Origin: Candidatus Falkowbacteria bacterium CG10_big_fil_rev_8_21_14_0_10_43_10
Lineage (GTDB): Bacteria; Patescibacteriota; Patescibacteriia; Patescibacteriales; XYC2-FULL-47-12
Length of the DNA: 14,551 bases
NCBI GenBank assembly: GCA_002773655.1
Contig: PFAR01000048.1
Span: 1-14,551 of the forward strand
Direction of reading: 5' to 3'
Positions 1-7,252 of the stretch are shown here, in pieces. Position 1 is the stretch's first letter; each line of letters begins with the position of its first letter. The notes under the pieces were generated by a model. That model was not told the DNA's origin. It worked only from the letters and a program-made list of their open reading frames with translations, and ran no database searches. The position numbers and the translations under genes are program-made.

Positions 1-3000
1 CCCTGATAGCCGCCCTGGACGATATTGCCGGAGCTATTGACGGCAAACCCGTTGCCGGCGTCATTGATGGAAAAAATCCAGTTGGGAGAGGTGGAGGCGA
101 TGCCGACGTTATTAGAACTGTCGGTTATTAAAACGGGCGCGGAGTATCCGGCGGAAGGCGCGACATACAAGCCATAATTATTAGCCGCTCCGCTAGGCGC
201 TCCGGCGACATATAAAGTAACAGCGTCGGTTAAATCAGCCACTCCGGCGGCAATGGTGGAAGAGGCGAAATAACCCTGCGCGAAAAGAGCGTGCGTTCCG
301 GCGGCGGCTTCAACAAAATTATTGGCGAAGTAAGCGCCGTATAAATCACTGTTGGCCGCGCCGGTAATCGCGCCGGTATTGGCGATGCCAAAGCCGTTGG
401 CGGTGGCGGTAAAGCTGCGGTCAATATAAACAGTCTTATTGCTGTCGTTATTCTCGTCGCCGACTTCAAAAAAATTGCCGGCGCGGACATTGCCGTTGCC
501 GTTGTCTAAAACCAAAATACTGTCAATATTCGTCGTTAAATCATCTTTTAGGCTTCTTACAGCCAAAGCGCCTCCGTCCATGTCAAACTCCATCAGCATA
601 TCATCAGCCGCTCCCCCGCTGTCGTCTAAAATCATCGTTCCGCCTCCGCCGCCGGCGATATGCAATAACCTCCCCGGCGAGGTAGTGCCGATGCCGACAT
701 AGCCGGAAGAATTTACCATTAAAGCAGGCGCGGCCGTATCAATCAAAGAGTCGGAGGTGGTAGCGAGATAAAGCGAGCCGCCGGTTGACTGCAGGTACCA
801 ATGCTTTAAGTCAATGCCGGCCGAAGAATCAGATAATGTTATTTTGGGCGCGGCGCCGTAAATATTTAAAATGGAGTTAGGCGTAGTTGTTCCGATGCCG
901 ATGTCGCCGCCGCCGCTGGTTACGACAAAATGGCTGGTTCCGACCGTAAAGCCGCCGGTGGAAATAGTAGAGGTGGCGGTGGTGGTGGCCACGGTCAGAT
1001 TGCCATAAGCATAAAGCTCAAAAGGAGTGGTAACTGTGCCGAGCTCAAACCGGTCATTATCCGCATCCCAGTTTAAAGTAGCATTCGGCAGTCCGGCGGC
1101 GCCGCGGTAGAATATTAAGCTTGAATCTTCATCGTCCGCCGCGTCGGAATTTATCGTAAAGCTGGAGGTTAAAGTCCCGGAAACGGTGGTGGAGGCCACG
1201 CCGAGGACATTAACGGTGAGCTCGTCAAAATAGCCATGCGTCCAATAATTAGTGGCTGAACCGACAGTATGCGTACTGCCCGGCACCGGCACAATGTTAT
1301 CCCGTAGCCAGATATCGCCGGCGGCGGAATCTATATTTAAATGCCCGCTGGAATCAGTGTAAATATCCGAATATAAACTGTCGTTATAGGCGATGCGCAG
1401 CTGGGGAACGGTTGAAGTTGATAAAGACAACAAGGCGCTCGGGCTGGAAGTGCCGATGCCGACGTTGCCGCTGTCAAAAACCCCGAACAAAGTTGAAGAG
1501 GCGGTGTCTAAAGCATTGATTAAGGGAACGCCGGGCGTGGAAGTAGCCCAAACCGTGAGCATGGCGCTCGGGCTCGTGGTCCCGATCCCCAAATAGCCGT
1601 CGCTGGTCAGGCGCATCTGCTCATTGCCGGCGGTATGGAAAAATAAAACATCTTCGTCCGCGCCGGAAGAACTTTCAGCGATAATATATGTATCCTGGTC
1701 AACGTCAATTACGCCGCCCAGCCCGGTCCAATTAGTTCCGTTATATCCTTCAAAGGTAGTATTGCTAATGTTATAGCGCAACATGCCGGTATAGCCCGCG
1801 CCCGGCCTTTGCGCGGTAGTGCCGACCGGAATAACCATCGCGTCAGTGGCGTCAATCGCGAATGACACGGTCGGCGAAGTAGTGCCGACGCCGATATTTC
1901 CCCTGACATCCAGCCCGCCGAACAAAGATAATTTATTAGTGTCTATGAATAATTGACCGCGCGCCGTAATCTTTTCCTTAGTTAGGCTTAAGTCCCCGAT
2001 GGTCAGCTTGTCGCCGGCGTGCACGTAGCGCGTGCGGATATTATTAAACTGGATTTCATCGCCTAAAAAGAGATAAGCGCGGCCGCGGTCGGTCCCGGAC
2101 TCGTCGGCCAAATTAGTTCCGACCACAATATCATCATAGCCGTTCCCATCAAAATCAAAATTTCCGGCGATAGCCGAGCCGAAGCTGTCGCTATCCGCGG
2201 CGCCATCTAAAATCACGTCCGCGTTTTCCGCGTTGATGGAAGATGACAGCGATTTGCTTCCGTAGAAGATATAAACGCGGCCGCGGTCGGTCCCGGACTC
2301 GTCGGCCAAATAAGCGCTGATTAAAACATCGCTATAACCGTCGGCGTTTAAATCGCCGGCCGGAGCGATATTCCAGCCGAAGTAATCGCTGTCCGCCGTG
2401 CCGTTAATAATCACATTGGCGTTTTCCGCATCAATCATGCTGGCCGGAGTGGAAGAGCCGTAAAAGACATAGGCGAGGCCGCGCGCCGTGCCGGCATCCT
2501 CGGCGGACGGGGCGCCGACAATGACATCGTCGTAGCCGTCGCCGTTAAGGTCGCCGGCTCCGGCAACCGCTAATCCGAAATTATCAACATCAACGGCGCC
2601 GTTGATGATAATATTGGCGTTATCAGCGTCAATCGCGCTGGCCGGAGTGGAAGAGCCATTAAAGATGTAAGCACGGCCGCGGTTGGTGCCGGCGTCTTCG
2701 GCCTGATAAGCGCCGACAATTATATCATCATATCCATCTTTATTATAGTCGCCGGCGGCGGAAACGGCGTATCCGAACCGGCCGTAATCGTCGCTGACGC
2801 CGTTAAGAATCATGTCGGCGTTTTCCGCGTCAAGGGAAGAGGATAATGAACCGCTCCCTAAAATAATATAAGCTCGGCCCCGTTCGGTGCCGGTAGCGGA
2901 CGCTTTGCCGGCGCCGATAATGACATCATCGTAGCCGTCGCCGTTAAGATCGCCGGCCGAGGAAACTGAATAACCGAATTCATCATTGTCGGACGTGCCG

Positions 3001-5927
3001 TTAATAATCACATTGGCGTTTTCGGCGTCAATCACGCTGGCCGGAGTGGAGGAGCCGTAAAAAATATAAGCGCGGCCGCGGTTGGTGCCGGCGTCTTCGG
3101 CTAAATAAGCGCCGATAATAAAGTCATCATAGCCATCGCCGTTGATATCGCCGCCGGCCCCGCCGGCAGTATGCGCCATCTCGCCCAGAAAATCGCTGTC
3201 GGCCGTCCCGTTGATAATTATGTCGGCGTTGGCCGCGTCAAATAAAGCCGCCGGCGTGGAAGATCCTAAAAATACATAGGCGCGGCCGCGGTCGGTCCCG
3301 GATTCATCGGCCTGGCTGGCGGTTACTAAAATATCATCATAGCCGTCGGCGTTATAATCGCCGATGGAAAAAACCGACCGGCCGAAATAATCGTTGTCCG
3401 CGATGCCGTTGATAATCATGTTCGCGTTGGCCGCGTCAATGGAAGACGCCCAATTCACCTTGCCCAAGCTGTAAGTATCGGTCGCGTCCGGACCGATGCT
3501 GCCGGCAATGGTCATCATGAAATTAGCGGTGGTGCTGGCGCTGTCGGCAACGGTAAAGACATCCGCCCCGCCGTCCCGCAGCTGGAAGATATTGCCGGCG
3601 CCCTGCTGGTTAACTAACAGGGCGTAATCATCGGTATTGGCCGTAATGGAAACCTGGCCGGTTGAGGCGATGCTGCCGACGGTGGAGGTTCCACTGACAT
3701 TCAAATTGCCGCCGATCACCGCATTGCTGCTGACATCCAAGCCGCCATTTAAATCCAAATTGTTGTTGATAGTTACCGCGCCGCTGAAAGTGCTGGCTCC
3801 GCCTACGGTTAAACTTTCCTTGACGGTTAAATCTTCCCCGATGCTGCCATCCTTGGCGACCGATAAACTTCCGCCGCTGCTTAAAGCCAAACCGGCGGAA
3901 ACAAAGCTGGTGGCGTTAATGTTATTCGCCAAAAACTGCCCGCTGATTGCTAAAGTCCCGCCGATATTGGCATTATTGGAAACAGTTAAGCTTTGGGCGG
4001 TTAACTGGCCGCTGACCGTGGCCGGCCCGCTCACATTTAAAGCGTTCATCGCGGCCGCGCCATAAATAGTTAAATCGTCATTCACTATCAAATCGCCGGC
4101 GGAGGAAAAAATGGCGGCCTGAAAATCAACCGGCCCGTAAAAAGCCGAACTGCCAGAAACTCCCAAATCGCCTTTTAAGGTAAAATCATCCTCCACGATT
4201 AAATTATCGCCGACCGTTAAGCTGCCGCTGACAGAGGGGCTGCCGATAATCCGGTCCAGCTCTAGAGCGCGGGGCAGAACAGCGGAAGCGCTGGCAATTC
4301 TGGTGCTGGTGGCGGTGCCACTGGTGACAATGATGGTGGCGGGCTGGCCTTCCCTGATTATTTCCGTTACTACCGGAGTTTCCAGCTGCCCGGCTATTTT
4401 TTGCTTCAGGGCATCCGGCAAGACAAAGTCAAGCGCCTTTTGCCAAAGGGTGGCCAGTGATTCTTTTGATTCAGCCTCTTCCACTTGCCAGGCTCCCTTG
4501 GCGTAATCCAAACTGTTATTGACTGTAACCAAACTGCCGCCGACAGCATTCCAAATGCTGGTTGTGCTCTGGCTTTCTCCGGCGCCGGAAATTTTCACTC
4601 CCAATACTCTCTGGCCGCTGTCTATCTTCCGGGCGACATAATTTTGCAGGCGCCTAGTCGCCCCCAGCGCGCTGTCCAGCAAGGCCGTGCCGATGCTCCG
4701 CTGATGGCCGGCAAAATTCCTTAGAGCGCGGTTGCTTCCATCCCGCACTTTTCCCGCCAGCTCTTTCTGCCCTTGGGCGGTATTATTTAAAAAACTTAAA
4801 AGACGTTTTAAAAATTTTTCTCCTTCTTTGTCCTGCCGGCTCTCGCTTGCTCCGGCCACGCTTCCCCGCGATTCGCCCACCAGCTGGTCTTTATACTGAT
4901 CGGCCACCTCCGCCCCGCGGACCAGCAGACGGCTGCCGCGGTCGGCCCCGCTGTTAAGAGCGTATCTAATCGGCGCCGGCATTATTTTCAAAGGGGCGCT
5001 GAAAGTCTGCCTGACGGCCAGGGCTAAATCGCCGGAAATATTATCGGCGTTATTTATGATTTCTTTAACCGCGCCTTCGGCCAGGCCAAACACGTATTCC
5101 TGCCTTCGGCCGGCCCGATCCTCCAGGCGTTCGACATTTTTCGACAAAAATTCTCCGAATTCGCCCGCGCCTATAACCGCGCGCGCGCCGGCTTTTTTCA
5201 GCTGTCCGGAAAAATTGGAATCATCCCGGTCGTAAACCTCATTAGTCTGGGCCAGCGCCCGGCCGGCGGATCGGATTCCGGCGGACAGAACGGACGCGCT
5301 CTTTTGTTTAACGGCCGCCGCGCCGTCGGCGATTCCGGCCACTGCCGCCGCTATCGCTTGCCTGAACTTTTCTTCCGCCCGGGAAGCCGAGACCGGCGAT
5401 GCCCAGAAAAAACAGGAGAATGAAATAGTAGTTATAATTAAAAAGCTCGCCATTAAAGTCTGCAGCTTATGGCGGGCGAAGTTAGTCAGCGGCCTGTTTG
5501 GCAATAAAATATCAGGAGTCTTGGACAGCGCGCTGATGTTGTTTATTATCTTAGCCACGCCCCGCTTAACCGGTGATACGGCTTCCAGTTCTTTTTCTGT
5601 TTCCCGCTGGATTTTCTTTGTTTCCACCCGGGCGATGTACTGCTCAATGTCAACCATCCGCACCTTCCAGTTGCGGCCGAATTTCTGGCCGGTAATCTTC
5701 CGGTTGCGGACCAATAGGGAAATATAATCCTGGCTGAAGCGGGTATAACCGGCCGCCTCGGCCAAGGAAATATATTCGTACTTATCCGCCGGAGTCCTGC
5801 CTTGCCGGCAGGCAGGTTCAGCGAAAGAGGACTTATCGCCGGAAAATTCAAAAGCTTGCTCCTGCTCTTTCGCGGGCGCGTCAAATACATCTGATTCTTT
5901 CTGATTGTCTCCTTGTTCTTTTTGCAT
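1..5927 (-). CDS. Giant membrane-anchored surface protein: HTH, TM segment, seven FG-GAP repeats, GIGTTSP repeats (3' end outside window)
   Basis: I read one open frame of about 1975 codons from ATG at 5927 to the window edge; the C-terminus is missing. The ATG is the first possible start, because an in-frame TAG precedes it with no other ATG between. No Shine-Dalgarno is visible. Residues about 1-45 are charged. About 45-100 (EYISLAEAAG ... FGRNWKVRMVDIEQYI) match excisionase/MerR-type helix-turn-helix domains. About 156-180 form one hydrophobic segment ending ASPVSA, a membrane anchor or uncleaved signal. About 180-500 are Ala/Glu/Arg-rich and helix-prone, like a stalk. About 560-770 are short Gly/Ser/Val repeats (LTVGDNLIVEDDFTLKG). 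About 820-1290 hold seven FG-GAP repeats. The rest carries six GIGTTSP-like motifs, as in tail fibres and many CPR surface proteins. An adhesion or cell-contact role is inferred. A C-terminal S74-type chaperone may follow, but this cannot be seen here. Confidence 0.88.
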   Translation of the reverse strand, partial: MQKEQGDNQKESDVFDAPAKEQEQAFEFSGDKSSFAEPACRQGRTPADKYEYISLAEAAGYTRFSQDYISLLVRNRKITGQKFGRNWKVRMVDIEQYIARVETKKIQRETEKELEAVSPVKRGVAKIINNISALSKTPDILLPNRPLTNFARHKLQTLMASFLIITTISFSCFFWASPVSASRAEEKFRQAIAAAVAGIADGAAAVKQKSASVLSAGIRSAGRALAQTNEVYDRDDSNFSGQLKKAGARAVIGAGEFGEFLSKNVERLEDRAGRRQEYVFGLAEGAVKEIINNADNISGDLALAVRQTFSAPLKIMPAPIRYALNSGADRGSRLLVRGAEVADQYKDQLVGESRGSVAGASESRQDKEGEKFLKRLLSFLNNTAQGQKELAGKVRDGSNRALRNFAGHQRSIGTALLDSALGATRRLQNYVARKIDSGQRVLGVKISGAGESQSTTSIWNAVGGSLVTVNNSLDYAKGAWQVEEAESKESLATLWQKALDFVLPDALKQKIAGQLETPVVTEIIREGQPATIIVTSGTATSTRIASASAVLPRALELDRIIGSPSVSGSLTVGDNLIVEDDFTLKGDLGVSGSSAFYGPVDFQAAIFSSAGDLIVNDDLTIYGAAAMNALNVSGPATVSGQLTAQSLTVSNNANIGGTLAISGQFLANNINATSFVSAGLALSSGGSLSVAKDGSIGEDLTVKESLTVGGASTFSGAVTINNNLDLNGGLDVSSNAVIGGNLNVSGTSTVGSIASTGQVSITANTDDYALLVNQQGAGNIFQLRDGGADVFTVADSASTTANFMMTIAGSIGPDATDTYSLGKVNWASSIDAANANMIINGIADNDYFGRSVFSIGDYNADGYDDILVTASQADESGTDRGRAYVFLGSSTPAALFDAANADIIINGTADSDFLGEMAHTAGGAGGDINGDGYDDFIIGAYLAEDAGTNRGRAYIFYGSSTPASVIDAENANVIINGTSDNDEFGYSVSSAGDLNGDGYDDVIIGAGKASATGTERGRAYIILGSGSLSSSLDAENADMILNGVSDDYGRFGYAVSAAGDYNKDGYDDIIVGAYQAEDAGTNRGRAYIFNGSSTPASAIDADNANIIINGAVDVDNFGLAVAGAGDLNGDGYDDVIVGAPSAEDAGTARGLAYVFYGSSTPASMIDAENANVIINGTADSDYFGWNIAPAGDLNADGYSDVLISAYLADESGTDRGRVYIFYGSKSLSSSINAENADVILDGAADSDSFGSAIAGNFDFDGNGYDDIVVGTNLADESGTDRGRAYLFLGDEIQFNNIRTRYVHAGDKLTIGDLSLTKEKITARGQLFIDTNKLSLFGGLDVRGNIGVGTTSPTVSFAIDATDAMVIPVGTTAQRPGAGYTGMLRYNISNTTFEGYNGTNWTGLGGVIDVDQDTYIIAESSSGADEDVLFFHTAGNEQMRLTSDGYLGIGTTSPSAMLTVWATSTPGVPLINALDTASSTLFGVFDSGNVGIGTSSPSALLSLSTSTVPQLRIAYNDSLYSDIYTDSSGHLNIDSAAGDIWLRDNIVPVPGSTHTVGSATNYWTHGYFDELTVNVLGVASTTVSGTLTSSFTINSDAADDEDSSLIFYRGAAGLPNATLNWDADNDRFELGTVTTPFELYAYGNLTVATTTATSTISTGGFTVGTSHFVVTSGGGDIGIGTTTPNSILNIYGAAPKITLSDSSAGIDLKHWYLQSTGGSLYLATTSDSLIDTAAPALMVNSSGYVGIGTTSPGRLLHIAGGGGGTMILDDSGGAADDMLMEFDMDGGALAVRSLKDDLTTNIDSILVLDNGNGNVRAGNFFEVGDENNDSNKTVYIDRSFTATANGFGIANTGAITGAANSDLYGAYFANNFVEAAAGTHALFAQGYFASSTIAAGVADLTDAVTLYVAGAPSGAANNYGLYVAPSAGYSAPVLITDSSNNVGIASTSPNWIFSINDAGNGFAVNSSGNIVQGGYQ
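90..1910 (-). repeat. GIGTTSP-type motif repeats, tail-fibre-like C-terminal part of the giant protein
   Basis: Six copies of the motif G-x-(I/V)-G-(I/V)-(G/A)-(T/S)-(T/S)-(S/T)-P occur in frame, at about 1890, 1580, 1455, 890, 690 and 105. They read IGVGTTSP, LGIGTTSP, VGIGTSSP, IGIGTTTP, VGIGTTSP and VGIASTSP. They are irregularly spaced and separated by beta-rich Ser/Thr/Asn sequence. One segment near 1250 (TVGSATNYWTHGYFDELTV) resembles the LGS..NxW..ly element that accompanies such motifs in phage-type fibres. Family knowledge suggests trimeric or fibrous extracellular structure; that is inference here. Confidence 0.8.
2060..3480 (-). repeat. Seven tandem FG-GAP repeats inside the giant surface protein gene (about 198-bp period)
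   Basis: The protein repeats a unit of about 66 residues seven times. Each unit has an FG-type opening, a DxNxDGxxD calcium-binding loop and a GRAYIFxGSS-type strand. The loops read, in order, DYNADGYDD, DINGDGYDD, DLNGDGYDD, DYNKDGYDD, DLNGDGYDD, DLNADGYSD and DFDGNGYDD. At DNA level the GCGGCCGCGGT-type segment encoding RGRAY recurs near 2080, 2278, 2476, 2671, 2872, 3070 and 3280. FG-GAP repeats form the seven-bladed propeller of integrin alpha subunits, so seven copies fit one complete propeller. The third and fourth units are the most diverged. Confidence 0.92.
5796..5816. repeat. Short GC-rich palindrome (CCTGCC...GGCAGG) inserted in frame in the surface protein gene
   Basis: The sequence CCTGCC-T-TGCCGGCA-GGCAGG is self-complementary apart from one bulged T. 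In the minus-strand frame it encodes PACRQGR, at about residues 38-44, between the charged tail and the helix-turn-helix. I recall closely similar palindromes, giving peptides such as LPAGKAG or PACRQ, scattered through Parcubacteria genomes inside and between genes. Its position in a linker suggests a tolerated insertion of a small repeat. It is one of the main hints about the lineage. Confidence 0.6.
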
Positions 5928-6074
5928 GGGGAAGATACTAAAAAATATTTGGCTATGCTATATTTTATATACAAAAAAACGCAAACAAAAAAATTGCTAA
6001 ATGCTTTCAAAGATTAAATTTAGTTTTTCAAATTTTTTATTTGTGATTTTTGTTTTATGCTTCCGGTTTAGCGC

Positions 6075-6163
6075 TATCGGATAGTTTTTTGGTTATTTTA
6101 ATTATAACATTTTTTAAGATACTTCGCCAAGTAAATAAAAGCGTATTATAAATTTATCCGATA
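6075..6163. promoter_or_regulatory. Pair of TATCSGATA palindromes (6075-6083 and 6155-6163)
   Basis: TATCGGATA at 6075-6083 lies inside the 11-bp palindrome CTATCGGATAG. TATCCGATA lies at 6155-6163. The motif is a 4+1+4 inverted repeat (TATC-S-GATA), the shape expected of a site bound by a symmetrical dimer. These two copies are the nearest to the surface protein start, about 150 and 230 bp upstream, so an operator role for that gene is plausible but unproven. The centre base is G in the first copy and C in the second. Confidence 0.5.
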
Positions 6164-6517
6164 CTATAGTATTTTTCCAAAAAATTAAGCTATTTTATTA
6201 AAAATAAGGCAAAAATATTTAAATTAATTACCGATGAGGCCGATGACAAAAAAAACCACGCTTAAGTTATCCCCAGTTTTAAAAAATATTACAAAAAAAA
6301 CGCATAATTTTCCACATGGCTTCTCATTATAGTCCGAATGCCCTCCCTGAAAAAAATCATGGCTGAATTCTTATAAAAATATTTTTCTGTATCTTTGCCA
6401 TGGTTATCCGGAAATGAAAAAAATTTTTACTGGCCAAGACCTTGATAGGACTCTTTGGACCAATCTGTTCCATATTGAAACAACTTTTTGGCTGGGGTAT
6501 GTGTAAGTTAAAAAAGA

Positions 6518-6598
6518 TATATCGGATATAATCTAAGTTCTTAAAAAAGCTAACGGCTTTCTGGCTAGACATCTTCTTCCATAAAGCTTTATCCGATA
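6518..6598. promoter_or_regulatory. Pair of TATCSGATA palindromes (6518-6530 and 6590-6598)
   Basis: The first copy extends to a 13-bp perfect odd palindrome, TATATCGGATATA (6518-6530). The second copy, TATCCGATA, is at 6590-6598. Spacing between the 9-mer cores is 70 bp, again with a G-centred copy followed by a C-centred one. In a single strand the two copies could pair through about 10 bases. Between them lies a small AAAGC/GCTTT hairpin. Whether the pair is a protein-binding site or a structured element cannot be told from sequence alone. Confidence 0.5.
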
Positions 6599-6754
6599 TT
6601 GTAGCAACGCTCAAATAAGCGCTCCAAGCGCTCCGGTAGGAGCTATATTTGTAAATTCAACACCTCTTTTTTATCGCGCAAAGTTCCTTGCCTCGCGCCT
6701 GCATAATCTAAATAACGTTTGTCTTGGAATCCAACTCCCTATAAGGACTTGTCT

Positions 6755-6792
6755 AGGGATTCAATTCCTCCCGCGGGAGGGATTGAATCCCT
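6755..6792. repeat. Nearly perfect 38-bp palindrome with CCCGCGGG centre
   Basis: Arms AGGGATTCAATTCCTCC and GGAGGGATTGAATCCCT meet at a CGCG core. Only one symmetric base pair differs, and as RNA it would be a G-U wobble. No T-run follows on either strand, so it is not a standard terminator. A diverged direct copy of one arm (GTCTTGGAATCCAACTCC, 6721-6738) lies 30 bp to the left of GTCTAGGGATTCAATTCC (6751-6768), with 14 of 18 bases identical. This suggests a decayed repeat family rather than a unique hairpin. Confidence 0.7.
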
Positions 6793-7053
6793 TAACTGAC
6801 GCTTTTAATGATATTTAATTTAAAAATAATTAAGGCTTAAATTTCAACATATTGCTATCCAATATTAGCTAAAAAATACTATCGGATTGCGAGAGAAAAA
6901 ATATAATTATTTTTATCCGCTGGAAAAATTACCCGCCATAGCTTCTCTTAATATTCGCCTGCTCTAAATTAAGAGCGCGAAAACGGCGTTCTTCACCTCC
7001 GGAGCGTCCCCTTCCCCGAACGGCAAAAAATTATTTCTATCCCTTGTATTTTG

Positions 7054-7087
7054 GTATCGGATAACTTTTTATTGTATCGGATAACTT
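7054..7087. promoter_or_regulatory. Tandem 14-bp direct repeat GTATCGGATAACTT at 20-bp spacing
   Basis: The identical 14-mer GTATCGGATAACTT occurs at 7054-7067 and 7074-7087, start to start 20 bp. Each contains the TATCGGATA palindrome. A 20-bp step is close to two turns of B-DNA, so bound proteins would lie on the same face, as at cooperative operators. The pair lies just beyond the terminator that follows the M16 peptidase gene, far (about 1.1 kb) from the surface protein start. Function is inference. Confidence 0.55.
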
Positions 7088-7102
7088 ATATAATAGATAT
7101 AT

Positions 7103-7141
7103 AATAAAAATCGCCCTATATTGCATAAGGCGATTTTTATT
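7103..7141 (-). terminator. Rho-independent-type terminator after the M16 peptidase gene
   Basis: AATAAAAATCGCC (7103-7115) and GGCGATTTTTATT (7129-7141) are perfect complements: a 13-bp stem with a 13-base loop whose TAT/ATA ends could pair further. The arms end in T-rich tracts on both strands, so it may work in both directions. It lies about 60 bp beyond the peptidase stop and closes the right-hand gene series. Confidence 0.8.
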
Positions 7142-7171
7142 TAATTTTATTTAATATTAGTATAAAATATA

Positions 7172-7252
7172 TATCGGATAGATGTAAAAATGGCCAATTG
7201 TTATAATTTTAAGGCTTTTTTTAACTTTTTTTCATTTAGATCATATCCGATA
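7172..7252. promoter_or_regulatory. TATCSGATA copies at 7172-7180 and 7244-7252 (the second inside the peptidase gene)
   Basis: TATCGGATA at 7172-7180 lies about 20 bp past the peptidase stop codon. The opposite-centre copy TATCCGATA at 7244-7252 lies in the peptidase coding sequence, encoding IGY in GIGYDLN, so it may be fortuitous. Spacing is 72 bp, similar to the 70 and 80 bp of the two pairs further left. A further near-match (TATCCGATG) is at 7404-7412. Confidence 0.4.

Larger units (their letters stand above)
5928..7200. other. Long AT-rich intergenic region with repeated short palindromes
   Basis: About 1.27 kb without a convincing gene separates the M16 peptidase stop from the giant surface protein start. 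It is strikingly AT-rich beside the GC-rich gene to its left. It holds the TATCSGATA sites, a 38-bp palindrome, a terminator and many A/T runs. The stretch 6165-6515 shows little structure apart from two sequences one base away from a DnaA box (6267-6275 and 6308-6316). The AT-rich segment just upstream of 5927 (minus-strand TTGCGT ... TATAGC near 5955-5980) could be a promoter for the surface protein gene, but the match is weak. The single frame at 6614-6357 starts with TTG, matches no family I know and contains two of the repeat sites, so I treat it as non-coding. Confidence 0.75.

Noticed and set aside
439..4724. Several plus-strand open frames of about 65-140 codons opposite the giant surface gene
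   Set aside because: They are antisense to a GC-rich, repetitive coding sequence and give Pro/Leu/Ser-rich low-complexity peptides. The minus-strand frame has clear FG-GAP and GIGTTSP motifs throughout.
5546..6010. Minus-strand frame of 154 codons overlapping the start of the giant gene in another phase
   Set aside because: It overlaps the helix-turn-helix coding region out of frame, has no recognisable domain, and contains an LPAGKAG-type string that is only the palindromic repeat read in a second phase.
6267..6316. Possible replication origin: DnaA-box-like TTATCCCCA and TTTTCCACA in AT-rich DNA
   Set aside because: Only two sites, each with one mismatch, and no dnaA, dnaN or other origin-linked gene in view. 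Such matches are expected in AT-rich DNA.
6357..6614. Minus-strand frame of 85 codons in the long intergenic region
   Set aside because: It starts with TTG, has no Shine-Dalgarno or known domain, and two TATCSGATA repeat sites lie inside it.
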